The position numbers and the translations under genes are program-made. Below the pieces are notes generated by a model that saw only the letters and a program-made list of their open reading frames with translations, ran no database searches and had not been told where the DNA came from. Shown here piece by piece: positions 40,901-45,971 of a stretch of DNA of 62,000 nucleotides (positions within the stretch are counted from its first letter, which is position 1; each line of letters begins with the position of its first letter). Source of the stretch: Branchiostoma floridae (taxonomy: Eukaryota > Chordata > Leptocardii > Amphioxiformes > Branchiostomatidae); the NCBI RefSeq assembly GCF_000003815.2, contig NC_049995.1, positions 4,948,183 through 5,010,182 on the forward strand, written 5' to 3'.

Positions 40901-43776
40901 ACAAGATATGTCTTGTTTAATTTTCCAATCAAACTTAAAGAAAGAGAGAAAAATTGCTCCTAGTGTTTTCAACGATAAGGGTGCGGTCACATAGGTCGTG
41001 CGATCGTCGAACGATTTTGATGCCATAGGATTTTCAAGCAGGCCGTGACAGAACTAACCACAGACATGGATCCAAAACAGCATTTTGTGTACCAAGAACT
41101 ATGTAGGAGACGTGCATTTTTTGTCCCATCGCACGACCTATGTGACCACGCCCTAAATCTACACATGATGGCGAACATTGGGTTCGAAAAATTACTTTAT
41201 TTCATAGCCAGCACAAACATGTTCAGATTGTTTTGTACAGATGGAACTAGCCTTTTAAGTTTCTTTACGTCTCATGAATCTGTTTTCCTTTGTCTTCAAT
41301 CGTAGGAGGAACCCAGCTTCAAAGCTTTACATCGGTGGCGCGCAGAACGTCTGCTCGAAACGAGGATCTCCGACTTCAACATGGAAGTACCATTCACGTG
41401 ACCGTGGTGGCCACTAACGCTGCGGAGCTGAAGACTGTGGTGCATTCCGATCCTATCATGGTCGATCTGACTCCTCCAGTTATTAGTAAGATAAAGGTGA
41501 ATTCGTGATGAATCATCTAATACTAACAACTAGTGTACATAGTTAACGTTATTGGTGTCTTATTAGGACTTCATAGTCATCCAAGTGTACAGCGAATTTT
41601 TGACGTTTTAGACATCTCCTTACATTCTAAAGAATAGGCCACGTTACTACATGCAGAAATCGAGATTACCTTCTTCATGCCATCCGCCATCTGCACATCC
41701 GAGAAAATTATCCCAAAGGAATGAACTGAAGAAATACAATATGATTATGATATGATTATGATCAGATATGTTATCGCAAAGCTAGTCTCAGCTCAGCAAA
41801 ACAATGCTTGTCAAACGTCTACTTTACAACATCGTCTATGTGTTTTACTCCTTTTTTAAGGATGGGTTTGAAGGAGACGACGTAGACTACCAGAGCAACC
41901 TGACTCTTACCGCTAGCTGGGAGGTTAAGGATGAGGAGACTGGTGTGAGGCTGTGTGAGTGGGCCCAAGGTAATATGCCAAACACTGATCGAAAGATCGG
42001 TGAGGGTTTTGGCTTATTCTCTGGCTACTGATTTACCAGCCTGGGTGCCATTATTAGTTGTAACCGCTAACGACGGCAAAATGATTGAGCCGGCGGTTAC
42101 GACGGAGGATGGTACCTAGGCTACTAATGGTAACATGTTCCCATTTCTTTGTGTACTTGTTCGCTTTTAGGTTCCTCATATTTCAATCTCAGAAACAACT
42201 TTGATGAGTTATTTATACATGTAAAACTAAATCATTTGTGGCTTTTTGTTTCCAGGTCTAAGTCCAGGTTCGACAGAGATCTCACATTTCCAGCCAACGG
42301 ACAGCCTGTCATCCTCATCAAAGAACCTGACAGGGCAGATACAGCACGGTCAGACAGTCTATACCACCGTGCGGTGTTACAACCACGCTGGGCTGGAGGC
42401 TCAAGCCGTGACGGACGGGGTAACCCTGGTCACCAACCCGCCTGACAGCACGGCGGCTAGGCTCCGTGTGGCGCCCCTGTCTTTCACAGTGTTTCATGTC
42501 GAGGAGAGGTACCAGAATGTGGGGGAAGAGCTTCGCTTCTTCTGGGAAGGATTTAGAGATGAAGCTGGGATAGACCACTATGAGGTATGGTTTTTCGTTA
42601 CTGTTCATCTTCTTCTCTCCCTCATATGGCGTCGAAGCATTTATTTTTAATTTATGTTTATCAAAGTATGTAGTGGTTTCAGCTGTGCATATACCCACCT
42701 TTAATGATATATAGGTAAAATAACGTTTCACAAACATTTATTCTATTAATTTTGACATTCAAAATGTACTGATCTTATCATTATCTGTATTTCTAGTTTT
42801 CCATTGATGGGTCAGACAATTACACACATATCTGGCTATCGGCTGGTGTTCGCGGAGAGACTTCAGCCACACTGACAGGTCTGGGGCTGAAGTCACACCA
42901 CACGTACACGGTCTACTGCAGGGCAGTCAACAAGGGTGGGCTGGTCAGCGATGCTGTCTGGACAAATGTGACCGTAGAGACGGACCGGCCACTGGTTAAC
43001 GGTTAGTATTTGTTTCATTTGACTTGGTGTAACATACTTAGTACGTCATAACATGTTGAATAACATGATAAGGGCTTTTGCGCAGGGCAAGTATTTTGAT
43101 ATCAATTATGTTAAACTTGTCATTAAACTTTCAATTAGCATCGCTGTTACAGGATATGACAGAACTAGTAAATTTGTCATTCTTTTTCCATTTTATGTTT
43201 TCATTGTGACGTTATACATGACACACAACACGTGAATTCTTGAAAAAAATGTTGCTGTTTGATGGTGACACTGCAATGGTCGCGATGACAAGCTTTGTGA
43301 TTGGTATTAGCACATGTGCTTAAAAACTATGGCGCATCTTTACACGAATACAAATTCATCAAAGCAAAGACAATGTTGAGTAGAAGTAAGGGAGACGGTT
43401 AAATTATATAATGCACTATATGATTAGTACAGCTGTTTCAACGGAAACGAGATCATTCCATATAAATGTACATTGTTATCATCATCTTAATAAAAATAAT
43501 CCGTTACCGTTAGGTTCAACAGTTGTTAGCCAATGGCAGCCACCTGACATACTGCATCTAGACTGGACGGGCAATTTCATCAGCCAATCAGCACTTGTCT
43601 ACGAGGTTTCCTTGGGAACCGTGAAGGGAGGAAGTGACGTCATGCAATGGGTGGAGACGACGGAAACGGCTATGAACATTACAGGGGTGGACCATAGCAG
43701 AGCTCATTACGTCATAATTACAGCTGTTAATAGAGCTGGTCTTTACGTATCACAAGTTCACGAATTGTCGATTTGA
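14871..43776 (+). CDS. Giant FN3-like modular secreted protein, 42 exons, 5' partial
   Basis: Forty-two exons were placed by hand using acceptors, donors and reading phase. Their lengths sum to 8,406 nt, which is 2,801 codons plus TGA, with every phase chaining. The protein is a string of about 20 diverged modules with a shared grammar: a VD.SPP..G linker, W.GF.D.ESGI..Y.W.(I/L)GTSPGG.DV, then a YYVTVRA.N.AGL..SDGI strand. These are hallmarks of fibronectin-III-like beta-sandwich modules in animal extracellular proteins. Cysteine-rich inserts sit near residues 160-175 and 1840-1870, and a galactose-binding-like insert near 2230-2385. No transmembrane segment was seen, so secretion or matrix location is inferred. 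The exact name is unknown to me. Introns carry many transposons; one donor lies inside a MITE and one reads AT. The start codon is unresolved. Confidence 0.88.
15004..15240. mobile_element. MITE family A, copy 1
   Basis: Arms of about 45 bp: the left begins AAGATGGTATCTCACTGCAC, and the right ends GCAGTGAGATTCCACCTTTA, its reverse complement apart from a few changes. A second copy of the same element lies at 18223-18466. There is no coding capacity. Confidence 0.9.
16601..16809 (+). CDS. FN3-like gene, exon 2
   Basis: Phase 0 to 2, acceptor TTTCTCTCAG, donor GTGAGA. Carries the closing strand of one module (WVQAYDVIGNF) and the linker VDSSPPVVE. Confidence 0.88.
17203..17262. repeat. Half copy of a MITE also present in the Mx gene
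   Basis: GGGGCCTTCAACTTTGACG and the following CACCCGCGCG match the right arm of the inverted-repeat element at 50788-51012. Only one arm is seen here. Confidence 0.6.
17338..17458 (+). CDS. FN3-like gene, exon 3
   Basis: Phase 2 to 0, acceptor TCAACAG, donor GTACGT. Encodes the module core FDDHSGLHSIRWKLQDF. Confidence 0.88.
17894..18085 (+). CDS. FN3-like gene, exon 4, with cysteine-rich insert
   Basis: 64 codons, phase 0 to 0, acceptor TTTTGACAG, donor GTTAGT. Begins ALYPECDPPHCTCIPKDNEC, a four-cysteine insert, and then returns to the module strand YVFVVTATNNAM. Exon 30 carries a comparable insert. Confidence 0.88.
18223..18466. mobile_element. MITE family A, copy 2
   Basis: Arms begin AAGGTATCTCGCTGCACTTG and end GTTAGATACCACCTTA. 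Arms and interior (AAATAACACAACAGTGCC) match the copy at 15004-15240. It ends about 20 bp before the exon 5 acceptor. Confidence 0.88.
18486..18692 (+). CDS. FN3-like gene, exon 5
   Basis: 69 codons, phase 0 to 0, acceptor ATGTCAG, donor GTAATG. Contains the linker VDESPPTTGHV and the module core WWDGFFDRESGV. Confidence 0.85.
18857..19959. mobile_element. hAT-like non-autonomous DNA transposon, ~1.1 kb
   Basis: The ends are CAGGTGTGACAGCGATCTCG and its perfect reverse complement (19940-19959). Subterminal C- and G-rich blocks with GCGAGATCACTAGCG motifs repeat in both orientations. CAGGTGTGA-type ends suggest the hAT superfamily, but a clean 8-bp target duplication is not seen (TGTAAGCA versus ATGTAAAA). 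No transposase is recognised inside. Confidence 0.75.
20166..20440 (+). CDS. FN3-like gene, exon 6
   Basis: Phase 0 to 2, donor GTATGT. Encodes GTYFCTVVAYNPA and SDGITVDISPPSV. The acceptor ends in TTTGAG, which is weak; it is chosen because it keeps the phase, and a slightly earlier start is possible. Confidence 0.75.
20680..20815 (+). CDS. FN3-like gene, exon 7
   Basis: Phase 2 to 0, acceptor TTACTTCAG, donor GTACGT. Encodes RVDDIELLPIAEPPYG through GYLPVENH, a linker with NTT and NCT sites that could be N-glycosylated. Confidence 0.82.
20922..21063. repeat. (TG)n microsatellite
   Basis: About 140 bp of TG repeats with a few A and T interruptions, within intron 7. The open frames across it on both strands are artefacts. 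Confidence 0.97.
21247..21468 (+). CDS. FN3-like gene, exon 8
   Basis: 74 codons, phase 0 to 0, acceptor TATGCTACAG, donor GTACGG. A nearly whole module: WDGWDDESGIADYEVGLAS, then FYIVIRATNRALLSALK. Confidence 0.9.
21740..21905 (+). CDS. FN3-like gene, exon 9
   Basis: Phase 0 to 1, acceptor TATGGCAG, donor GTGAGT. Carries the linker ITVDVTPPVIETSVN and the start of the next module. Confidence 0.87.
22009..22055 (+). pseudogene. Relic of an exon-11-like 3' splice site and exon start
   Basis: TTTCAGTACCCTCCTGGCAT and the sequence that follows match the acceptor and first codons of exon 11 (23965-24011) at 41 of 47 positions. Four of the six differences turn the coding stretch into a run of A. 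It quickly meets a stop and has no donor, so it is called a dead partial duplicate. Confidence 0.65.
22124..22358. mobile_element. MITE-like inverted repeat, GC-rich arms
   Basis: The left arm GGGCTTAGGTCTCATTTCCG to GGCCCGGCCGGG is matched in inverse by CCCGGCCGGGTCCCGGG to GACCTAGGCC at the right. Arms are about 40 bp with roughly 80 percent match. Confidence 0.7.
22524..23230. mobile_element. Terminal-inverted-repeat element, ~707 bp
   Basis: The ends are TATAGAGTCCATTCCAAGAC followed by ACCATG, and the reverse complement CATGGTGTCTTGGAATGGAC then TCTATA. The arms of about 26 bp are essentially perfect. The interior is AT-rich with TACCATTTTCTACC motifs and no coding capacity. It lies in intron 9. 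Confidence 0.85.
23258..23535 (+). CDS. FN3-like gene, exon 10
   Basis: Phase 1 to 0, acceptor GCATTTTAG, donor GTAACT. Encodes HVYYVTVRVTNSAGLTSSVT, a typical late-strand signature. An internal GTGAGC at 23344 is not used because the frame stays open and homologous beyond it. Confidence 0.87.
23971..24168 (+). CDS. FN3-like gene, exon 11
   Basis: 66 codons, phase 0 to 0, acceptor CGTTTTCAG, donor GTGAGG. Encodes DIDHQTSQSEIRCRWFGF and then GVGSAPGLDDVVP. A partial duplicate of its start lies in intron 9. Confidence 0.9.
24679..24811 (+). CDS. FN3-like gene, exon 12
   Basis: Phase 0 to 1, acceptor TTCTGTAG, donor GTAAGC. Encodes WFHVTVVARTESGEVNSTSD and a linker. Confidence 0.86.
25285..25465 (+). 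CDS. FN3-like gene, exon 13
   Basis: Phase 1 to 2, acceptor TTTTTTCAG, donor GTAAAA. Encodes LFNESQFTHASVPFPGS and HTFWSVPGSTGEFVTSVRW, a diverged module. Confidence 0.8.
25964..26375 (+). CDS. FN3-like gene, exon 14
   Basis: 412 bp, phase 2 to 0, acceptor TTTTTCTAG, donor GTAAGT. Encodes ITWEVVRTLQGVPNNGF, RYRASLHFCHQAGCF, the linker SDGFWVIPEPPVPNE and then WREFVTRELIGN, so it spans a module boundary. Confidence 0.87.
26839..27047 (+). CDS. FN3-like gene, exon 15
   Basis: Phase 0 to 2, acceptor CTATTCAG, donor GTGTGT. Encodes LLLRGKNKAGLYSVTSREIY and a cysteine-containing linker. Confidence 0.85.
27713..27944 (+). CDS. FN3-like gene, exon 16
   Basis: Phase 2 to 0, acceptor TATGTACAG, donor GTAGGG. 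Encodes ISLSTNEFWTVPDEDF, HGHYYWKVLSGDAIERW and YHSFRCDEPESLKCG. Confidence 0.85.
28199..28247. repeat. (ATTG)n microsatellite
   Basis: About twelve copies of ATTG in intron 16, 25 bp before the exon 17 acceptor. Confidence 0.95.
28273..28479 (+). CDS. FN3-like gene, exon 17
   Basis: 69 codons, phase 0 to 0, acceptor TTGCTTGCAG, donor GTAAGT. Encodes LQYGHCYFVCIFAEE and CSNGVVVDHDQPVPGEV. Confidence 0.87.
28771..29830 (+). mobile_element. Dispersed repeat family R, copy 1 (~1.06 kb)
   Basis: The left end TTACCTCCATGAAATG with hairpin arm AATGGAGGTTAT is followed by TCTGTCTGTC and AAGATAACTCAAGAACGG. The right end TTTTCATGGAGGTATGAGG is the inverse of the left. TTTGCATAATTAATGAG motifs recur inside. 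Related copies lie near 31880, 34560 (inverted), 45972 and 49310. It appears to be a non-autonomous transposon or transposon-like repeat. Confidence 0.7.
29977..30085 (+). CDS. FN3-like gene, exon 18
   Basis: Phase 0 to 1, acceptor TTCTTTAG, donor GTATGT. Encodes TELPIIWESFRDVEVHGN and VMKYEYAIG. Confidence 0.87.
30373..30489 (+). CDS. FN3-like gene, exon 19
   Basis: Phase 1 to 1, acceptor TTGTTTCAG, donor GTGGGT. Encodes GTSPGLMDVRQYVDAGL and HTYYVTVR. Confidence 0.9.
30577..30744 (+). CDS. FN3-like gene, exon 20
   Basis: Phase 1 to 1, acceptor TTCTTCCAG, donor GTAAGT. Encodes TDHVGLQTIATSAGITIDTT followed by PPSI, and a WEGLFFD strand. Confidence 0.9.
30970..31121 (+). CDS. FN3-like gene, exon 21
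   Basis: Phase 1 to 0, acceptor TGGCTGTAG. Encodes KEYAWCIGSQPGHDDVIPY and YTYFVTVK. The donor GTCTTT is weak but required by the phase. Confidence 0.85.
31656..31772 (+). CDS. FN3-like gene, exon 22
   Basis: 39 codons, phase 0 to 0, acceptor GATGAGCAG, donor GTAAAA. Encodes NGAGLVTTASSWGFVVEASP and GFVHDGGEDDIDYQ. Confidence 0.86.
31880..32110 (+). repeat. Dispersed repeat family R, copy 2, right part
   Basis: Contains ATTATGCTAATTAGG, CATAATAAGTAATAA and the end TTTCACGTGGGTATGGGATC, which align with the right end of the copy at 28771-29830. The left half is missing. Confidence 0.5.
32161..32216. repeat. Short TTCGCGGT-type repeat just before exon 23
   Basis: ACTGTAAATGCAGAAGTGTT followed by CGCGGTGGATTAATG and GATTTTCGCGGTGAT. 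The TTCGCGGT word is repeated. It lies about 45 bp upstream of the exon 23 acceptor. Confidence 0.4.
32262..32400 (+). CDS. FN3-like gene, exon 23
   Basis: Phase 0 to 1, acceptor TGCGTACAG, donor GTAACG. Encodes TWGGFSEPHTDILEYSWMIG and CDDVMEEQHVGLMA. The open frame runs on past the donor to a stop at 32437, but ending here joins exon 24 in phase. Confidence 0.85.
32553..32739 (+). CDS. FN3-like gene, exon 24
   Basis: Phase 1 to 2, acceptor AAATGTAG, donor GTAGGA. Encodes ATDLDLQPGIRYIVTVTACN, SSDGVIPDTSPPLAGAV and a RYQ strand. Confidence 0.9.
33177..33388 (+). CDS. FN3-like gene, exon 25
   Basis: Phase 2 to 1, acceptor ACCAACAG, donor GTGGGC. Encodes HWFNFHDPHIGISHYEWRAG and LGIPLFVTVRAYNKA. 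Confidence 0.9.
33876..33979 (+). CDS. FN3-like gene, exon 26
   Basis: Phase 1 to 0, acceptor ATGAAACAG, donor GTAACA. Encodes the linker SSNGFIVDNSPPSVVTD. Confidence 0.87.
34282..34530 (+). CDS. FN3-like gene, exon 27
   Basis: 83 codons, phase 0 to 0, acceptor CATTATAG, donor GTATGC. A full module: ATWDFVDHESPLQHHTVTLY, then LTLHDGDTYYVKVTACNAA. Confidence 0.9.
34556..34925 (-). repeat. Dispersed repeat family R, inverted partial copy, with (CA)n
   Basis: Reverse complements of AGATAACTCAAGAACGG-type motifs appear as TTCTTGAGTTATC at about 34602 and 34861, with an antisense GCTAGGGGGCCCAAAG block, a poly-G run near 34779 and a CA run at 34869-34916. It is the family at 28771-29830 in the opposite orientation. 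Confidence 0.65.
35055..35276 (+). CDS. FN3-like gene, exon 28
   Basis: 74 codons, phase 0 to 0, acceptor TATGCACAG, donor GTAAGA. Encodes VDSSPPTVGTFAV and WLGFVDSHSGVDHYLVTVGT. Confidence 0.9.
35308..35334. repeat. (GTTT)n microsatellite
   Basis: Seven GTTT units directly after the exon 28 donor, in intron 28. Confidence 0.9.
35857..35994 (+). CDS. FN3-like gene, exon 29
   Basis: 46 codons, phase 0 to 0, acceptor TGTTCGTAG, donor GTGAGC. Encodes GPIRINHTTTNGSSTEG and LIPGERIYVSLWAVNA. Confidence 0.87.
36108..36285 (+). CDS. FN3-like gene, exon 30, with cysteine-rich insert
   Basis: Phase 0 to 1, acceptor GTTCTTTAG, donor GTATGG. Encodes VGLNGDVAHATFETVPSNP and then CLGQSCQGHCTCAPGNQKC, a cysteine-rich stretch like that of exon 4. 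Confidence 0.86.
36695..37273 (-). mobile_element. Deleted mariner-family transposon, ~575 bp
   Basis: Flanked by TA. The arms are CGAGGGGCGTTCAATAAGC and onward at the left, and the reverse complement ending GAACGCCCCTCG at the right, about 33 bp with a few mismatches. The minus strand (about 37090 to 36860) encodes an N-terminal helix-turn-helix typical of mariner transposases: VECRAVIRFLYFKGRTPKET, YGDDAPSYDLVKCWHPKFKH. The frame decays after about 80 residues and the DDE/D catalytic domain is absent. It is a non-autonomous copy in intron 30. Confidence 0.9.
37546..37696 (+). CDS. FN3-like gene, exon 31
   Basis: Phase 1 to 2, acceptor CATACAG, donor GTTTGA. Encodes YSQCALVEVFDTMNLETMV and TTLAATWKAEQNGKIPVK. 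Confidence 0.82.
37832..37965 (+). CDS. FN3-like gene, exon 32
   Basis: Phase 2 to 1, acceptor GTGTTGACAG. Encodes YEWSAGLAGDAVGSHVFDTS and IWHDVGKRTSAILTLPKDGT. The donor GTCTGT is weak. The earlier acceptor GTTTCAG at 37805 is rejected because it destroys this module signature. Confidence 0.82.
38199..38311 (+). CDS. FN3-like gene, exon 33
   Basis: Phase 1 to 0, acceptor TCTCCAAAAG, donor GTCTCT (weak). Encodes LQPRVTYVWYVRAWYNEND and TSDGVKSLPLPPQ. The nearer TTTGCAG at 38210 would break the phase with exon 32. Confidence 0.78.
38700..38847 (+). CDS. FN3-like gene, exon 34
   Basis: Phase 0 to 1, acceptor TTCCTACAG, donor GTAATT. Encodes DFTTSQTMIAVSWNNVFPDP and NNYQVALGTSPGG. Confidence 0.88.
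39008..39168 (+). CDS. FN3-like gene, exon 35
   Basis: Phase 1 to 0, acceptor CAATTGCAG, donor GTAATC. Encodes ASLENLSLQTGATYYSSVRV and TVTSDGIK. Confidence 0.9.
39484..39727 (+). CDS. FN3-like gene, exon 36
   Basis: Phase 0 to 1, acceptor GTTTTACAG, donor GTAGAT. Encodes VDTIAPAAGTVYDGFGLHDA and WHGFSDLESYIRHYIWCVGS, then SPGAEDILPCRDVGV. Confidence 0.9.
39735..39772. repeat. (GTTT)n microsatellite
   Basis: About nine GTTT units a few bases after the exon 36 donor. Confidence 0.92.
40159..40905 (+). CDS. FN3-like gene, exon 37, with galactose-binding-like domain
   Basis: 747 bp, phase 1 to 1, acceptor TTGTCACAG. It starts with a module end (GTKYYSTITAVDAAGL, SNGITVDSTPP) and then a ~150-residue insert from NLVNDPSFEQS through SGEKYQLTFHARHV and WHQHIYYFTA to LGLDQISARLVN, the layout of a galactose-binding or DUF642-like jelly roll. 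It closes with SWDLEDLESSIVKYEWAIGT. The homologous end is after VQ plus one base; the next bases read ATATGT where a GTATGT donor is expected. An in-phase alternative donor GTGCGG follows 75 bp later. Confidence 0.85.
40977..41155. mobile_element. MITE family B, ~178 bp
   Basis: The arms are AGGGTGCGGTCACATAGGTC followed by GTGCGAT, and the inverse ATCGCACGACCTATGTGACC ending ACGCCCT. They are about 27 bp with one or two mismatches. The interior motif GGATTTTCAAGCAGGC recurs at about 54774 in the Mx gene. Confidence 0.88.
41306..41496 (+). CDS. FN3-like gene, exon 38
   Basis: Phase 1 to 0, acceptor TCAATCGTAG, donor GTGAAT. Encodes GTQLQSFTSVARRTSARNED, IHVTVVATNAAEL and IMVDLTPPVISKIK. Confidence 0.88.
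41861..41969 (+). CDS. FN3-like gene, exon 39
   Basis: Phase 0 to 1, acceptor CTTTTTTAAG, donor GTAATA. Encodes DGFEGDDVDYQSNLTLTASW and VRLCEWAQG. Confidence 0.87.
42256..42584 (+). CDS. FN3-like gene, exon 40
   Basis: 110 codons, phase 1 to 0, acceptor TGTTTCCAG, donor GTATGG. Encodes GLSPGSTEISHF, VYTTVRCYNHAGLEAQAVTD and WEGFRDEAGIDHYE. Confidence 0.9.
42797..43001 (+). CDS. FN3-like gene, exon 41
   Basis: Phase 0 to 1, acceptor TATTTCTAG, donor GTTAGT. Encodes FSIDGSDNYTHIWLSAGV and HTYTVYCRAVNKGGLVSD. Confidence 0.9.
43514..43776 (+). CDS. FN3-like gene, exon 42 and stop
   Basis: Phase 1 to TGA, acceptor TTACCGTTAG. Encodes LDWTGNFISQSALVYEVSLG, HYVIITAVNRAGL and ends VHELSI. The protein stops right after a module strand with no anchor, which supports secretion but could also mean a further exon has been missed. 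Confidence 0.78.
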
Positions 43777-45261
43777 AATAATGTTTTGTAAAACCCAAGC
43801 GTAAGGTCCAAAGGGTCAGAAAATGTTTGATAATGGCCTTTAAAATATGTGGGCCTACTGACGATTTGTATCAATGAATTTTCAAAGGAAAATCGTGACG
43901 TTGTTGGTAGAGATAGTTAAAACTGTGTTTTTATATAATTGTTTTCAGATATACATACCATGTTTTATTGCTCTGTATTGAGATGGAGTTATATTACATT
44001 GTATTATGATCTACGAACTGGAAATCAGATAAGCTGTCGGTCCAGACAGCATTTGTCCAACTGTGTCAAATTCCGACGAAATCGAAATGCGTTGCATTGC
44101 CACCAACCCCACTGTAGCATTGTTTGGAAATGGCTCAGTGAGGAACTTATGCTTCACTGTTGTCATAATGTGTGACAAAATGTTGTTTAGTGATACATGT
44201 ATAACAGTTACGTGTTTTGTTGTGCTGTTAACTCTTCCTCTGATCATCAGATTCTGATGTGTGTTGTACCTAGATGCTGGGGTAAGAGGCAGTAAAGGTG
44301 ACAAACACGTACAAGTAAAAATGGATCCTGGGAACTAAAACAATGCTGGAAAATCGTACCTCTGAATAATATTTTGAGCAAAAAAGTTTAATGACGTTCT
44401 AGATGGATGCCGGCTGGTCATGGGTATAAGATAGAAAATATTGATTTCTAGTCATTGCCGACAGGCTGCATCAAGGAACAGGATTTACATATCAGCATGC
44501 AGAAAAACAGGTTTAATACAAGTCAAGCTTGATTACTACATATAGTTTATGTATATATATATACCAGTTGGAACTCAAGAACAAACAATGACGAAACAGT
44601 CAGTCAACAAAGCTTCTTCACAAAGCAAATACTAGATTAAGTATCTTTCCAACCTAAAGACATCACTAGAACAACATCTTACTGCAGAAAATGTAAAATG
44701 TTGCTTTTCAATAGTAAAATTCATACTTCACAACTTCTTGGTTTTACAAAATAGCATATGGGCACTCTTCATACGTGTATACAATTAGAAAAGGAAAACC
44801 ATGTCTTGGCCGGGAGTAAAACGTTAGGCATTTTCAGGCATCCATTCGTAGCATGAAGTAGATTCGTAGCACAAAAAACAACAAATTCAGTTCATAAATC
44901 TGACACAGTATCTTCTCTTGATTTGAGCCTTCAAATTCATGGTTAATAAAGTTGTAAACCATCAAACGTCGATTTGTATCATGCTTGAGTAAACCAAGTA
45001 CTAATTAAGTCTTTTACGGATATTTTGGTGCCTGATTTGGAGATATACGCAATATAAACATAAACAGTTCCAACTGAAAAGTCTGATTTCTGTCCATACT
45101 TAAGTCAATTACATCACTGCCAAAAAGCCGATTTTATGTGACGTCACAGCCACCATGTTGGTTGGTTGAACATGAAAGATATCCTGAATAAGGTTCTTGC
45201 GGGTTTACCGGGACTCCCCTGCTCTACTAATGGATACACCATAAATCCGTGTATGTATCCG
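43777..45261. other. Downstream of the FN3-like gene, no gene seen
   Basis: Probable 3' untranslated and intergenic sequence. An AATAAA lies at about 44944. Short open frames here lack homology or splice support. Confidence 0.5.
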
Positions 45262-45565
45262 TAGATTTATTTATTTTATGTATTTATTTATTAAACTTTA
45301 CAGAAAGTTCTGCAAGGTGTGGGTAACAGGATATACCTTTACATGACCCACACCTCCAGCAACAGTTAAAATCATAACAATGAACATTAGAGAAAGGGCA
45401 AATAAAAACAAAGAACTTTACATAGAGGTATTCTAACAAAAAACGGCAAGATACGAAACAATACCCAAACGAAACAACAATAAAAGGGATCAGATAAACT
45501 AAGGTTAACAAACAAATGAGAATGATGTAACTATAGGTTGACCACACATTTAGATGTGCATCCAA

Positions 45566-45970
45566 TCAGCACTTGGAACAATGGGTCCAAGTGCTTACTA
45601 GATGGACATCAAAATGTGTGGCCAAAAGAGAGAAGTAATGATCAATAACGGACTGCTTAAAACGATTTGTTGAGAATGTTGGATTTAGCCGAAGTTTTCT
45701 AATTTCAGGTGGTAAGGAGTTCCATATGTAGACGATTCTGTTAAAATAGGAGTACTGAAAGTTTGTAGTGAGACATTTACCAGGGATAAGTTTAGCTTGT
45801 GAATGTGCTCTTAAAAGGGGATGTGGGAGATTTAGAAAGTTGTCAATATTAATATCATAAAGTCCTAGTAAGCACTTATATAAAAAACATAGATCTAGTA
45901 TTTCTCGTCGGTAGGACAGAGGTAAGAGTGAACAATGTATTAATCTCGTCTTGTAGTCTGCTGTGTAATC
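45566..45970 (-). pseudogene. LINE C-terminal segment, separated from the RT domain
   Basis: On the minus strand it reads DYTADYKTRLIHCSLLPLSY, REILDLCFLYKCLLG, AKLIPGKCLTTNFQYSYFNR, IVYIWNSLPPEIRKL, FKQSVIDHYF and then TGA at 45566. This is the usual C-terminal tail of Jockey/CR1-like RT proteins, in the same orientation as 47077-48069. Confidence 0.88.
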
Positions 45971-45971
45971 A

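Noticed and set aside
40906-41305. U12-type AT-AC intron as an explanation for the AT donor
   Set aside because: The start ATATGTCT does not match ATATCCTT and the intron ends in AG with no clear U12 branch motif.
44063-44257. Additional 3' exon of the FN3-like gene (SNSDEIEMRCIATNPTVALF)
   Set aside because: No module signature and no acceptor or phase that joins exon 42, which already ends in a stop.
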